Under the pieces are notes generated by a model that was given only the letters and a program-made list of their open reading frames with translations, did no database searches and was not told where the DNA came from. Shown here piece after piece: positions 49,569 through 58,770 of a DNA stretch of 64,000 nt. The DNA lies in the NCBI GenBank assembly GCA_902800435.1, contig CADCEQ010000001.1, positions 124,001-188,000 on the forward strand, written 5' to 3'. Numbering within the stretch: the stretch's first letter is position 1; each line of letters begins with the position of its first letter. Position numbers and translations under genes: made by a program. The DNA is from an uncultured Prevotellaceae bacterium (GTDB lineage: Bacteria; Bacteroidota; Bacteroidia; Bacteroidales; Bacteroidaceae).

Positions 49569-50903
49569 ATGAAGCTCTGGGAAAAGAACTTTGAGGTAAA
49601 CAAGGAGATTGACCGGTTCACCGTGGGCCGCGACCGCGAGATGGACCTCTATCTGGCGAAGTACGACGTACTGGGCTCGATGGCCCACATCACGATGCTC
49701 GAGAGCATCGGACTGATTGGCAAGGACGAGCTGCCCGTGCTGCTCGCCGAGCTGAAGAACATCTACGAGCTGTGCGAGCGCGGCGAGTTCACCATCGAGG
49801 ACGACGTCGAGGACGTCCACTCGCAGGTGGAGATGCTGCTGACGCGCCGCCTCGGCGACATGGGCAAGAAGATTCACTCCGGCCGCTCGCGCAACGACCA
49901 GGTGCTGGTCGACCTGAAGCTCTTCACGCGCCACCAGCTGATGGACATCGCCGACGAGGTGAAGACGCTCTTCGACGAACTGATACAGAAGTCGGAGCAG
50001 TACAAGCAGGTGCTCATGCCGGGCTATACCCACCTGCAGGTGGCCATGCCGTCGTCGTTCGGACTGTGGTTCGGCGCCTACGCCGAGAGTCTCTGCGACG
50101 ATATGCTCTTCCTGCAGGCCGCCTACCGCATGACCAACCGCAACCCGCTCGGTTCGGCGGCCGGCTACGGAAGCTCGTTCCCCCTGAACCGCACGATGAC
50201 CACCGAGCTGCTGGGCTTCGACTCGATGGACTACAACGTGGTCTATGCCCAGATGGGGCGCGGCAAGATGGAGGTGGGCGTGGCCTTTGCCATCGCCGCC
50301 ATCGCCGGCACGCTGGCCAAGCTGGCCTTCGACGCCTGCCTGTTCAACTCGCAGAACTTCTCCTTCGTCAAGCTGCCGAAGGAGTGTACCACCGGCTCGT
50401 CGATTATGCCGCACAAGAAGAACCCCGACGTCTTCGAGCTGATCCGTGCCAAGTCGAACAAGCTGCAGGGCCTGCCCTACCAGATAACGCTCATCAAGAA
50501 CAACCTGCCCGTGGGCTACTTCCGCGACCTGCAGATTATAAAAGAGGTGTTCCTGCCCGCCTTCGACGAGCTGAAGGACTGCCTGCAGATGACGGCCTAC
50601 ATCATCAATAAGATAGAGGTGAACGAGCATATACTCGACAACCCGATGTACGACCCGATGTTCTCGGTCGAGGAGGTCAACCGCCTCGCTGCCAACGGCA
50701 TGCCCTTCCGCGATGCCTACAAGAAGGTGGGACTCGACATCGAAGCCGGACAGTTCACGCCCGACAAGGACATCCACCACACCCACGAGGGCAGCATCGG
50801 CAACCTCTGCAACGACCGCATTCAAGGTCTGATGCAGCAAGTGCTTGACGGTTTTGCCTTCGAGAGGGTCGAGGATGCCGAACGTAAACTCTTAGGCCGA
50901 TGA
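49569..50903 (+). CDS. argH: Argininosuccinate lyase
   Basis: Last step of arginine synthesis, splitting argininosuccinate to arginine and fumarate. 444 aa. The fumarase/aspartase superfamily regions are intact: VEDVHSQVEMLLTRRLGD, HSGRSRNDQVLVDLKL, MPGYTHLQVAMPSSFGLW, GSAAGYGSSFPLNR and the signature GSSIMPHKKNPD with the catalytic serine. The stop overlaps the start of the next lipoprotein gene as ATGA. The opposite strand is open over almost the whole gene, but that frame is a shadow. Confidence 0.96.
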   Translation: MKLWEKNFEVNKEIDRFTVGRDREMDLYLAKYDVLGSMAHITMLESIGLIGKDELPVLLAELKNIYELCERGEFTIEDDVEDVHSQVEMLLTRRLGDMGKKIHSGRSRNDQVLVDLKLFTRHQLMDIADEVKTLFDELIQKSEQYKQVLMPGYTHLQVAMPSSFGLWFGAYAESLCDDMLFLQAAYRMTNRNPLGSAAGYGSSFPLNRTMTTELLGFDSMDYNVVYAQMGRGKMEVGVAFAIAAIAGTLAKLAFDACLFNSQNFSFVKLPKECTTGSSIMPHKKNPDVFELIRAKSNKLQGLPYQITLIKNNLPVGYFRDLQIIKEVFLPAFDELKDCLQMTAYIINKIEVNEHILDNPMYDPMFSVEEVNRLAANGMPFRDAYKKVGLDIEAGQFTPDKDIHHTHEGSIGNLCNDRIQGLMQQVLDGFAFERVEDAERKLLGR

Positions 50904-51460
50904 GACGACTGTGGCAACTGCTGATGGTGGTGGCGGGCATGCTGCTGTGCGCCTGCGACGATGTTGAAAACAGCATCTACAGAGGCTACTCGTGTTTCTT
51001 CATCTTCGACACGACGCTCCATCCCATGCCTTGTCAGCTGACGATGGCGCTAGGCAATCCCGGCCACTTTCACACCATCAGCGCCACAATGTCGGGCGGC
51101 ATACGCCACATCAAAGTCACCCGAAACTACGACCATAGCGTGGAGGACATACCCCTGACCACCAAGAAGGAGGCCGACACGCGCTGCCTGCTCGGGGCGA
51201 ACAACGCCATCATCATCGGGCGCAGCAGCTACACGGGGATGTTCGTCTGCTACGAGGGCCAGTGCGCCAACTGCCTCGACCAGTACGGCGGCACGAACTA
51301 CCCGCTGACGTGGAGCCCGAACGGCCAGCAGCTGCAATGCGCCCGCTGCCACCGCAGTTACGACGTGAACAACGGCGTGGTGGCTCAGGGCGAGGGCGGC
51401 AGACAGCTCTACACCTACAACGCCACCTTCGACGGAGCAGTGCTCCGAGCATGGAACTGA
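50900..51460 (+). CDS. Lipoprotein with paired CxxC motifs
   Basis: A 186-aa lipoprotein of unknown function. Signal peptide with lipobox: MRRLWQLLMVVAGMLLCACD. The C-terminal half has CYEGQCANCLDQYGGTNYPL and LQCARCHRSYDVNNGVVAQG, i.e. CxxC...CxxC like a zinc ribbon or a rubredoxin/Rieske-type metal site; the Rieske histidines are absent apart from one His in CARCH, so a structural zinc or redox-metal site is only a possibility. Start overlaps the argH stop by four bases. The following protease gene begins 30 bases later. Confidence 0.78.
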   Translation: MRRLWQLLMVVAGMLLCACDDVENSIYRGYSCFFIFDTTLHPMPCQLTMALGNPGHFHTISATMSGGIRHIKVTRNYDHSVEDIPLTTKKEADTRCLLGANNAIIIGRSSYTGMFVCYEGQCANCLDQYGGTNYPLTWSPNGQQLQCARCHRSYDVNNGVVAQGEGGRQLYTYNATFDGAVLRAWN

Positions 51461-51489
51461 CGAGAACGATAACAATAACCTATATTATT

Positions 51490-53919
51490 ATGAAAAAACT
51501 ATTCCTTTTATTAATTACGCTAACTGTTGCCACAACAGCATCGGCAGCATCAGTTAACCGACAGCAAGCACGCGAGGCAGCCGCACAGTTTGCCCTCAAA
51601 AAGGGTGCACAGTTAGGCGCCGACCCCACCACCGTCAGAGGTCGCCGCGTTCAGGCTGCCGACCAGCCTCTTTACATCTTCAACACTATCAGCGGACAGG
51701 GCTTCATTGTTGTATCGGGTGACGACCGCACCGACGCCATACTCGGCTACACCACTCAGGGCAGCTACGATGACACCACCGTGCCGCCTGCCCTGCAGGA
51801 GTGGCTCGACCAAATGACAGGTGAGATAGAGGCTCTCAACCTACAGCCCGCCGAGGCCCGCACCGCCGCCAATACTCCAAAGGCAGAGCCGCAGCAGGTG
51901 GCCATCCACGCGGCCATCGAACCGCTGATCATCACCACTTGGAACCAAGGAAACACTTATAAGGACCAAAATGGAATATACGTGAACAACAACACTGATG
52001 GCATCTACAACATCAGCCTGCCCATGATAGGCAGTCTCTACACCTGTACGGGCTGCGTTGCTACTGCCGGTGCCCAGATTATGTATTACTACACATGGCC
52101 GGAAAGCACCAAAGAAATACCTGGATATGAGTCCAGTCTGCCCGACACTAAAGAATACCTGCCTGTCAAGGTGTTTGAGTGGGACAAAATGAAGACTAGC
52201 TACACCTATGCTGATGCCAATACTGAAGCCGCCAAGGCCGTAGCAGACCTGATGCTCTACGCTGGCTGGGCAGCGCATATGGACTATGGTGTCGACGGCT
52301 CATCGTCGAGCCAGGTCACACTGGCTGGCAATATGGTCGAATACTTTGGCTACGCCCCCAATTGGAAACATGTGAGTCGCAATAGCTACTCCGTAACCGA
52401 CTGGGATGAACTCATCTATAACGAACTGGCCTGTAGGCGGCCCGTTATCTACGACGGTTCCGGCAGAGGCGGCCATGCCTTCATTTGTGACGGCTACGAC
52501 GGACAAGGCTTCTACCACTTCAACTGGGGCTGGGGAGGATTCAAGGATGGATACTTCAAGCTCCAGGCTACCAACCCTGACGGAGCCTATGGCTATCCTG
52601 GCTACATCTTCGGAAATACTGCCATCATTGGTCTGCAGCCCAACAAGGGCTCTACGCCTGAGCCTGTTAACGAAGTATTAGTTGCAACAGCTCTCAACCC
52701 CACTTTGGAAAACACAATAGTAAAAATGATGCTGCAGAATGGAAATAACGGTGAATATGGTTTTGGACTTGGTATGGCCGAACTAAACGACGACGGTTCA
52801 CTCAACATCCTTGATGATAATAAATATAGCAATTGGAGTGAATCACCTTTGCCTCAAGGATCTTGGTGGCAATACTCTTTCGAGTTTGACCTTTCTGGGT
52901 ATGAACTGACAGAAGGTGTTCACAAGCTTGTTCCAGTCAGCCTGCTTGGTGGCGAAACAGAATGGAAACGTTGTAAGCCTGCTTCTCTTTATTATAAGGT
53001 TATCGTTTCAGAAGGGGAGCTGACCATCACCCAGCATCCTACCATAGAATTGGACGCTACTCATTTCGAAATCTTTGGAATGAATTTCCCAAACACAGCA
53101 ATTCCTGTAGATGTTACAGTAGTCAGTAAAGAAGATGACTACATTTCCCCACTCTACTTCTTCGCCAGCCAAAGTGACCTCAGCAATTGCACATACATTG
53201 CGGGAACAGCCATTCCTGGTGGTGGTAGCGAGGATGTACGTTTCTATTTCACACCTGACGCTCCTGGCACATGGAATCTTTGGGTGGCCACCGATGAAAG
53301 TGGCAATAATGTCATAGGCAAAGGTTCGGTTGAAATCAAGGCAGAGCCCACAGGAACAGTCACGTTGGAAATAGTTGAGGGCACCCCCATCAACAAGCCT
53401 GATGGCGTTGTCGACTACGAATTAACGGTAAAGAATATTGGCGACGTGCCTTTCTACAGAAACTTTTGGTCCCATCTTTGGGTATCACAAGAAGGAGGTT
53501 GGGGATGTTCCAGCGCAAATGATGTATACACTGAAAACATCGTGATTGAGCCTGGCGAGGAAGTGAAGGTAACGCTGACATTTACTGGTTTGACCGAAGG
53601 TGGCCAATATTGCATTGAACCATTTTATCCTGAGTCATATAGCAGCAACAATATGATTGCCCTCTATTCGGATTGGTATGAAACGCGGTTCACCTACACC
53701 GCCCCCACCGTCATTGAGCCTGACCCAGACCCCATTCCCGGCAACCTTGACGGCGACGACGATTTAGATGCTGACGACGTGACTGTGCTGGTGAACTACC
53801 TGCTGAACGGAGGATCGCTGCCTGAAGGTGCCAACGCCGACGTAGACGGAAACGGAGCCATCAACATCGCCGATGTTACCAAGCTCATAGAGCTGATTCT
53901 GAACTCCAAAGAACCGTAA
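51490..53919 (+). CDS. Secreted C10 (streptopain-like) cysteine protease with dockerin-like tail
   Basis: An 809-aa secreted protease. The ATG at 51490 (MKKLFLLLITLTVATTASAA) is a signal peptide start; the open frame extends 76 codons upstream but overlaps the lipoprotein gene. Order: inhibitory propeptide (~20-140; FIVVSGDDRTDAILGYTTQG), C10 catalytic domain with Cys189 in YTCTGCVATAGAQIMYYY and His329 in GRGGHAFICDGYDGQG plus FNWGWGG, then ~350 residues of Ig-like beta domains, and a C-terminal dockerin-like pair of calcium loops (~752-809; NLDGDDDLDADDVTVLVNYL, ADVDGNGAINIADVTKLIEL). Related proteases degrade host or dietary protein. Followed by a strong terminator. Confidence 0.92.
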   Translation: MKKLFLLLITLTVATTASAASVNRQQAREAAAQFALKKGAQLGADPTTVRGRRVQAADQPLYIFNTISGQGFIVVSGDDRTDAILGYTTQGSYDDTTVPPALQEWLDQMTGEIEALNLQPAEARTAANTPKAEPQQVAIHAAIEPLIITTWNQGNTYKDQNGIYVNNNTDGIYNISLPMIGSLYTCTGCVATAGAQIMYYYTWPESTKEIPGYESSLPDTKEYLPVKVFEWDKMKTSYTYADANTEAAKAVADLMLYAGWAAHMDYGVDGSSSSQVTLAGNMVEYFGYAPNWKHVSRNSYSVTDWDELIYNELACRRPVIYDGSGRGGHAFICDGYDGQGFYHFNWGWGGFKDGYFKLQATNPDGAYGYPGYIFGNTAIIGLQPNKGSTPEPVNEVLVATALNPTLENTIVKMMLQNGNNGEYGFGLGMAELNDDGSLNILDDNKYSNWSESPLPQGSWWQYSFEFDLSGYELTEGVHKLVPVSLLGGETEWKRCKPASLYYKVIVSEGELTITQHPTIELDATHFEIFGMNFPNTAIPVDVTVVSKEDDYISPLYFFASQSDLSNCTYIAGTAIPGGGSEDVRFYFTPDAPGTWNLWVATDESGNNVIGKGSVEIKAEPTGTVTLEIVEGTPINKPDGVVDYELTVKNIGDVPFYRNFWSHLWVSQEGGWGCSSANDVYTENIVIEPGEEVKVTLTFTGLTEGGQYCIEPFYPESYSSNNMIALYSDWYETRFTYTAPTVIEPDPDPIPGNLDGDDDLDADDVTVLVNYLLNGGSLPEGANADVDGNGAINIADVTKLIELILNSKEP

Positions 53920-53961
53920 ACACAGCGTATATAGTATAAGCCGGAAAGAACCTGCACTTCC

Positions 53962-54002
53962 TGCACCTGACACCTAACTACCTGAGTGTCAGGTGCATTT
54001 TG
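53962..54002 (+). terminator. Terminator of the C10 protease gene
   Basis: Perfect 12-bp stem (53962-53973 with 53986-53997), 12-base loop, then TTTTG. Confidence 0.75.
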
Positions 54003-54068
54003 TGATAGGACAAGAGAGCAACCTGCACTTGAACCTACACCCGAGACTTGCACTCTGAATGTTTATGC

Positions 54069-54108
54069 AAAACCCGCCGCCTTTTGCCCAAAACCCGCCG
54101 CCTTTTGC
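54069..54108. repeat. Two direct 19-base repeats
   Basis: aaaacccgccgccttttgc at 54069-54087 and 54090-54108. Each could form a gcaaaa/ttttgc hairpin with its flank. Confidence 0.9.
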
Positions 54109-54334
54109 AGGCCCCGTGGCTGATGCATAAATATACATCCTCAGGAGCTGGCAGCCGCGAGGTGCAACTTCAAGTGCAGGTTCTGGCGGGCAACGTAAAC
54201 CGCATCAAATTCATCCTCAGCGAGTTGGTGGACAGGTGCAGGAAGTGCAGGTAAATTCTGCGTTTAGCATCTATAGCCGAAGGATGCCGACAATCACAGG
54301 TTTTTCGACTGGTAATCTTAAAATAGTGTAAAAG

Positions 54335-54367
54335 TTTTGGTGGTTTGCAGATTTAGCAGTATCTTTG
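54335..54367 (+). promoter_or_regulatory. tRNA-Leu promoter
   Basis: TTTTG at 54335-54339, 20-base spacer, TATCTTTG at 54360-54367; transcription would start about 20 bases before the tRNA. Confidence 0.75.
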
Positions 54368-54392
54368 CACTGCTTTTACGAAAGCAGGTCAG

Positions 54393-54477
54393 CCGCAATG
54401 GTGGAATTGGTAGACACGAGGGACTTAAAATCCCTTGACCAGTAATGGTTGTGCGGGTTCGAGTCCCGCTCGCGGCA
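54393..54477 (+). tRNA. tRNA-Leu (anticodon UAA)
   Basis: 85-base class II tRNA. Anticodon stem aggga/tccct holds loop cttaaaa, giving anticodon TAA (reads UUA). The D-arm tggtggaattggtagaca, a long variable arm and the T-arm gcgggttcgagtcccgc are intact; the acceptor stem gccgcaa/tcgcggc has one mismatch. CCA is not encoded. The next ATG (54498 or 54513) follows within 21-36 bases, without a promoter between. Confidence 0.96.
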
Positions 54478-54512
54478 CACTAAGATTATAATCCTAAATG
54501 TACTTTTTCAAA

Positions 54513-56192
54513 ATGCAGAAAAATTATTTTGTTCTTTTGTCAGCCGCATCACTTCTGCTCCTGACATCATGTTCAGGCAAACTTGGTGCGCTCTCAGCCG
54601 ACAACTTCACAGTGACGCCCAATCCCTTAGAGACTCATGCCGGCAAGGTGCCAGCCACCGTCAACGGCACGTTCCCCGAGAAGTATATGAAGAAGAAGGC
54701 CGTAGTGACGGTCACACCCGAACTGCGCTATGCCGACGGTCAGGTGGCCAAGGGTCAGAGTGCCACGTTCCAGGGTGAGAAGGTGCAGGGCAACGCCCAG
54801 ACCATTCTCTATCAGGTCGGTGGCCGTTACAACATCAAGACGGCGTTCGACTATCTGAATTGCAACAAGGCCGATATGTATCTTACCTTTGGTGCACGTG
54901 TTGGTTCCAAGACAGTGAAAGTTCCTGACGTGAAAGTGGCTACCGGTATCATCGCCACCAGCGAACTGTATAAGAATACCCTGAAGTCGGCTCAGGCTGC
55001 CATCAGTCCTGACGGTTTCCAGCGTATCAATGCCAAGAAGCAGGAGGCTGCCATCAAGTTCCTCATCCAGCAGGCCCAGCTGCGTCAGAGCGAGCTGAAG
55101 AACAACTCTGTGCAGGAGTTTGTCAAGCTGCTCAGCCAGATTAACAAAGACCGTGAGGGATTGAAACTCAACGATGTTGAAGTGTCGGCATATGCATCGC
55201 CCGACGGTGGTTTCGAGCTGAACGACCGTCTGGCTCTGGAGCGTCAGAAGAACACTCAGCAGTATGTCGAGCAGCAGTTGCGCAAGTCAAACCTTTCTGG
55301 CGCTGCCGTTGATGCCAAGTACACCGCTGAGGACTGGGATGGTTTCCAGGAGCTGGTGAAGGCCTCGAACATTCAGGATAAGGACGTCATTCTGCGTGTG
55401 CTCTCTATGTATAAGGACCCGCAGGAGCGCGAACAGCAGATTAAGAATATTTCGAGCGCTTTCCGCGAGCTGGCTGACGGCATCCTGCCCCAGCTGCGCC
55501 GTTCGCGCATGATCATCAACTACGAGACCGTTGGCCGCAGCGACGAGCAGATTCAGCAGCAGCTGAAGGCCGACCCCTCGAAGCTGAATGTCGAGGAGAT
55601 GCTCTACGCCGCTACGCTGGTTAACGACAACAAGTCCAAGCAGGATATCTACAAGCAGACCACACAGGTCTATCCTCAGGATGCCCGTGCTTACAACAAC
55701 CTTGCCACCCTCGAGTACGCCGCTGGCAATATCGACGCTGCCAAGAGGTACATTGAGCAGGCTCAGAAGGTGAGCGCCAACCTGCCCGAGGCAGCTGCCA
55801 ACTTAGGACTCATCGCTCTGCAGCAGGGCGACCTCCAGACGGCCGAGAACTACATCGCAAAGGCTACCGGTGCCAACGGACTGGCCGAGGTGCTTGGCAA
55901 CCTGAACCTCGCCAAGGGCAACTACGCCCAGGCTGAGCAGGACTTCAAGGATGTCTACTCCAACAGCGCCGCCCTGGCTCAGATTCTGAACAAGAACTAC
56001 GCTTCGGCTGCCGTCACGCTGAAGTACATCAAGAATCCCGATGCCACGACCGACTACCTGAAGGCCATTCTCGGTGCCCGTATGGGTAACACTGCCGATG
56101 CCACACAGGCACTCCGTGCAGCCATTGCCAAGGACCCCAGCTACTCCAAGTATGCTGCCAACGACCTTGAGCTGAAGAACGTGGCAAAGTAA
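54513..56192 (+). CDS. TPR-containing outer-membrane lipoprotein with OmpA-like segment
   Basis: A 559-aa lipoprotein, MQKNYFVLLSAASLLLLTSC as signal peptide with lipobox Cys; an ATG five codons earlier (54498) is possible. Residues ~25-130 are beta-rich, ~140-200 helical, and ~220-260 hold an OmpA-like piece (VEVSAYASPDGGFELNDRLA, LERQKNTQQYVEQQL), which often binds peptidoglycan. From ~365 onward TPR units are seen (DARAYNNLATLEYAAGNIDA, LPEAAANLGLIALQQGDLQT, LGNLNLAKGNYAQAEQDFKD). A scaffold role in the envelope is likely; no enzyme is suggested. It is probably on one transcript with the preceding tRNA and the next lipoprotein gene. Confidence 0.82.
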   Translation: MQKNYFVLLSAASLLLLTSCSGKLGALSADNFTVTPNPLETHAGKVPATVNGTFPEKYMKKKAVVTVTPELRYADGQVAKGQSATFQGEKVQGNAQTILYQVGGRYNIKTAFDYLNCNKADMYLTFGARVGSKTVKVPDVKVATGIIATSELYKNTLKSAQAAISPDGFQRINAKKQEAAIKFLIQQAQLRQSELKNNSVQEFVKLLSQINKDREGLKLNDVEVSAYASPDGGFELNDRLALERQKNTQQYVEQQLRKSNLSGAAVDAKYTAEDWDGFQELVKASNIQDKDVILRVLSMYKDPQEREQQIKNISSAFRELADGILPQLRRSRMIINYETVGRSDEQIQQQLKADPSKLNVEEMLYAATLVNDNKSKQDIYKQTTQVYPQDARAYNNLATLEYAAGNIDAAKRYIEQAQKVSANLPEAAANLGLIALQQGDLQTAENYIAKATGANGLAEVLGNLNLAKGNYAQAEQDFKDVYSNSAALAQILNKNYASAAVTLKYIKNPDATTDYLKAILGARMGNTADATQALRAAIAKDPSYSKYAANDLELKNVAK

Positions 56193-56199
56193 ACGCCTG

Positions 56200-57201
56200 A
56201 TGAAGAAATCATTCGGATACATACTGCTCGCCCTGATTGCAGCATCTTGTTCTAATTCCAGCGACATTTTCGTGTTGAAGGGAAAGTTCAAGAACTTTAA
56301 TCAGGGCGAGTTGTATGTCTATAACCTGATGGGCCGCGGGGTTATCGACACCGTCAGGCTGTCCGAAGGAAAATTCACCTACGATATCCTGCAGGAAGAC
56401 ACCGCTCTTCTCTCGGTTGTATTCCCTAACTTCTCCGAAATTCCCGTTATTGCCACGCCTGGTGCCAATCTCATGATGGCTGGCGATGCCACACATCTGC
56501 GTGAGGTTACCGTCACAGGCACCAAGGACAACGACCGGCTTACCGACTTCAGGTTGCGCGTTGCCGACAAGACCCCGCCTGAAGCTGAGAAGGAGGCAGC
56601 TGATTTTATAAAAGAAAACCCTGCATCGCCTGGTTGTCTGTATCTATTAAACCGCTACTTCCTCCTGAAGACCTACCCCGACTACAAGAAGGTCTCGGGA
56701 CTGTTGGACGTCATGCTGAAGGAGAATCCCGGGAACCCACAGTTCACCCAGTTGAAGAAGCAGGTTCAGGGCTTGAAATCACTGAAGGTCGGCAGCGTGC
56801 TGCCCGACTTCACAGCCGTTACCACTACAGGCAGCCGTATAACGAAGGCCGACCTCTGGGGTGATGTCAACGTTATCAGCACCTGGGCCACATGGAGCTA
56901 CGATTCGCAGAACATTCAGCGGCAGTTGCGAAGATTGCGCAAGGAGTTCGGTTCGCGCCTGCAGCTGGTGAGTATTTGTCTTGACGCCAACACCAACGAG
57001 CACAAGCAGACGGCAAAGCGCGACTCCATTTCGTGGGCCATTATCTGTGATGGCAAGATGTGGCAGACGCCCATTATCAGCCAGTTGGGCATCAATGCCG
57101 TTCCTGATAATATCGTTACCGACAAGAACGGAAAAATCATTGCGCGTGGACTGCCTGCGGTAGAACTTCAGAAGGAAATAGAGAAAAAGCTAAAGAAATA
57201 A
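56200..57201 (+). CDS. DUF4369/thioredoxin-fold lipoprotein without CxxC
   Basis: A 333-aa lipoprotein: MKKSFGYILLALIAASCSNS signal peptide with lipobox, a DUF4369 domain (~20-130; FVLKGKFKNFNQGELYVYNL), a helical linker, and a TlpA/AhpC-type thioredoxin fold (~195-333; VGSVLPDFTAVTTTGSRITK, GINAVPDNIVTDKNGKIIAR). The redox WCxxC is replaced by ATWSYDSQ, so it cannot be a normal thiol-disulfide enzyme. The cis-Pro loop NAVPDN is retained. Begins seven bases after the TPR gene and ends six bases before comM. Confidence 0.85.
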   Translation: MKKSFGYILLALIAASCSNSSDIFVLKGKFKNFNQGELYVYNLMGRGVIDTVRLSEGKFTYDILQEDTALLSVVFPNFSEIPVIATPGANLMMAGDATHLREVTVTGTKDNDRLTDFRLRVADKTPPEAEKEAADFIKENPASPGCLYLLNRYFLLKTYPDYKKVSGLLDVMLKENPGNPQFTQLKKQVQGLKSLKVGSVLPDFTAVTTTGSRITKADLWGDVNVISTWATWSYDSQNIQRQLRRLRKEFGSRLQLVSICLDANTNEHKQTAKRDSISWAIICDGKMWQTPIISQLGINAVPDNIVTDKNGKIIARGLPAVELQKEIEKKLKK

Positions 57202-57207
57202 CCGCCT

Positions 57208-58755
57208 ATGCTTGTCAAGACCTATAGCGCGGCCGTTATGGGCTTGGAAGCTCAGACGGTCACTGTCGAGGTAAACATCTCCCGTGGCACGATGTTCCAC
57301 CTAACGGGAATGGCCGATGTGGCTGTCCGCGAGAGTATTGACCGCATCAAAGCCGCACTTCAGAACACAGGTTTTAAGTTCCCGACGGCAGAGATAACCG
57401 CCAATATGGCTCCTGCCGACATCAAGAAGGAAGGGTCGGGCTATGACCTTCCGCTCGCAGTGGGCATTCTCGCCGCTAATGGCAAGGTCGACAGCACGCG
57501 CCTGGCCAGCGTCATGCTGGTGGGCGAACTGGGACTCGACGGTCGGTTACAGCCTGTCCGCGGTGCGCTGCCCATCGCCATCCGTGCCCGTGCCGAGCAC
57601 TATCAGGGACTCATCGTGCCGCAGCAGAACATCCGCGAGGCCGCCGTTGTCAACAATATCAACATCTATGGCATGGAGAACCTGACCGACGTTGTCAATT
57701 TCTTCAACGGCGACACCTCCTACCAGCCTACCATCATCGACACCCGCCGCGAGTTCTACGAGCAGCAGAACCAGTTCGACCTCGACTTCAGCGACGTTCG
57801 CGGACAGGAAAACGTCAAGCGCGCTTTGGAAGTTGCCGCTGCCGGTGGACATAACCTCATCATGATAGGCCCGCCAGGTAGCGGTAAGTCCATGCTGGCC
57901 AAGCGCCTGCCTTCCATCTTGCCCCCGCTGTCACTGGCTGAAAGCCTTGAGACCACGCAGATTCACTCTGTGGCCGGCAAACTGAGCCGCGACACCAGCC
58001 TCATCTCGCAACGCCCCTTCCGCGCCCCTCATCATACCATCTCGCAGGTCGCCCTCGTCGGCGGTGGACAGAATCCTCAGCCCGGTGAAATCAGTCTGGC
58101 TCATAATGGCGTCCTCTTTCTCGACGAACTTCCTGAACTGTCACGCTCTGTCCTCGAAGTGCTGCGCCAGCCACTTGAAGACCGCAAGATAACCATCAGC
58201 CGAGCCAAGTACAACGTTGAGTATCCCTGCTCGTTCATGATGATTGCCTCGATGAACCCCTGCCCCTGCGGTTACTACGGCGACCCCACTCACCACTGTG
58301 TCTGCACGCCCGGTCAGATTCAGCGCTACATGAACAAAATCTCCGGTCCACTGCTTGACCGCATCGACATCCATTGCGAGATACAGGCAGTGCCATTTGC
58401 ACAGCTTTCGCAGATGCAACCGGGTGAGCCCAGCGAGAAGGTTCGCGAGCGCGTCATTGCCGCCCGCAAAATTCAGGAAGACCGATTCCGTCCCTATAAG
58501 GGCGTCCACTGCAATGCCATGATGACTGAGAAGATGCTCCACCAGTTTGCTGAGCCTGATGCAGCTTCGCTCGAGATGCTTCGCATGGCCATGGAGCGAC
58601 TGAAACTATCTGCCCGTGCTTACAGTCGCATTCTCAAGGTTGCACGCACTATTGCCGACCTTGCCAACTCGGAGAAAGTACAATCCATACACATAGCCGA
58701 AGCCATCGGCTACCGAAACCTCGACCGTGGCGACTGGGCAGAACGCGGATTATAA
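57208..58755 (+). CDS. comM: ComM/YifB family Mg-chelatase-like AAA ATPase
   Basis: A 515-aa helicase-like AAA protein; ComM speeds branch migration during transformation in Vibrio and Haemophilus. N-terminal Lon-protease-like fold (VEVNISRGTMFHLTGMADVA), AAA core with Walker A IGPPGSGKSMLAKRLPSIL, Walker B GVLFLDELPELSRSVLEVL, the cysteine segment MNPCPCGYYGDPTHHCVCTP and the C-terminal lid ARAYSRILKVARTIADLANS. All motifs intact. Together with dprA it suggests natural transformation genes, though uptake genes are not here. Confidence 0.95.
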   Translation: MLVKTYSAAVMGLEAQTVTVEVNISRGTMFHLTGMADVAVRESIDRIKAALQNTGFKFPTAEITANMAPADIKKEGSGYDLPLAVGILAANGKVDSTRLASVMLVGELGLDGRLQPVRGALPIAIRARAEHYQGLIVPQQNIREAAVVNNINIYGMENLTDVVNFFNGDTSYQPTIIDTRREFYEQQNQFDLDFSDVRGQENVKRALEVAAAGGHNLIMIGPPGSGKSMLAKRLPSILPPLSLAESLETTQIHSVAGKLSRDTSLISQRPFRAPHHTISQVALVGGGQNPQPGEISLAHNGVLFLDELPELSRSVLEVLRQPLEDRKITISRAKYNVEYPCSFMMIASMNPCPCGYYGDPTHHCVCTPGQIQRYMNKISGPLLDRIDIHCEIQAVPFAQLSQMQPGEPSEKVRERVIAARKIQEDRFRPYKGVHCNAMMTEKMLHQFAEPDAASLEMLRMAMERLKLSARAYSRILKVARTIADLANSEKVQSIHIAEAIGYRNLDRGDWAERGL

Positions 58756-58770
58756 CAAGTTGGTGATGGG

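Larger units (their letters stand above)
53950..54252. repeat. 300-base unit bounded by a perfect 20-bp inverted repeat
   Basis: acctgcacttcctgcacctg at 53950-53969 is repeated inverted at 54233-54252. Inner 14-bp perfect arms lie at 54020-54033 and 54169-54182. The left outer arm overlaps the stem of the protease terminator. Confidence 0.85.
53920..54392. other. 473-bp non-coding region with long inverted repeats
   Basis: Holds the protease terminator (53962-53997), two direct 19-base repeats (54069-54108), nested inverted arms spanning 53950-54252, and the tRNA promoter. No credible ORF. Confidence 0.75.

Noticed and set aside
51262..51489. Upstream extension of the C10 protease frame
   Set aside because: It overlaps the lipoprotein gene out of frame and would bury the signal peptide; the ATG at 51490 starts a textbook signal sequence.
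53950..54252. Insertion sequence
   Set aside because: Inverted arms exist, but there is no transposase frame and no target-site duplication that I could identify.
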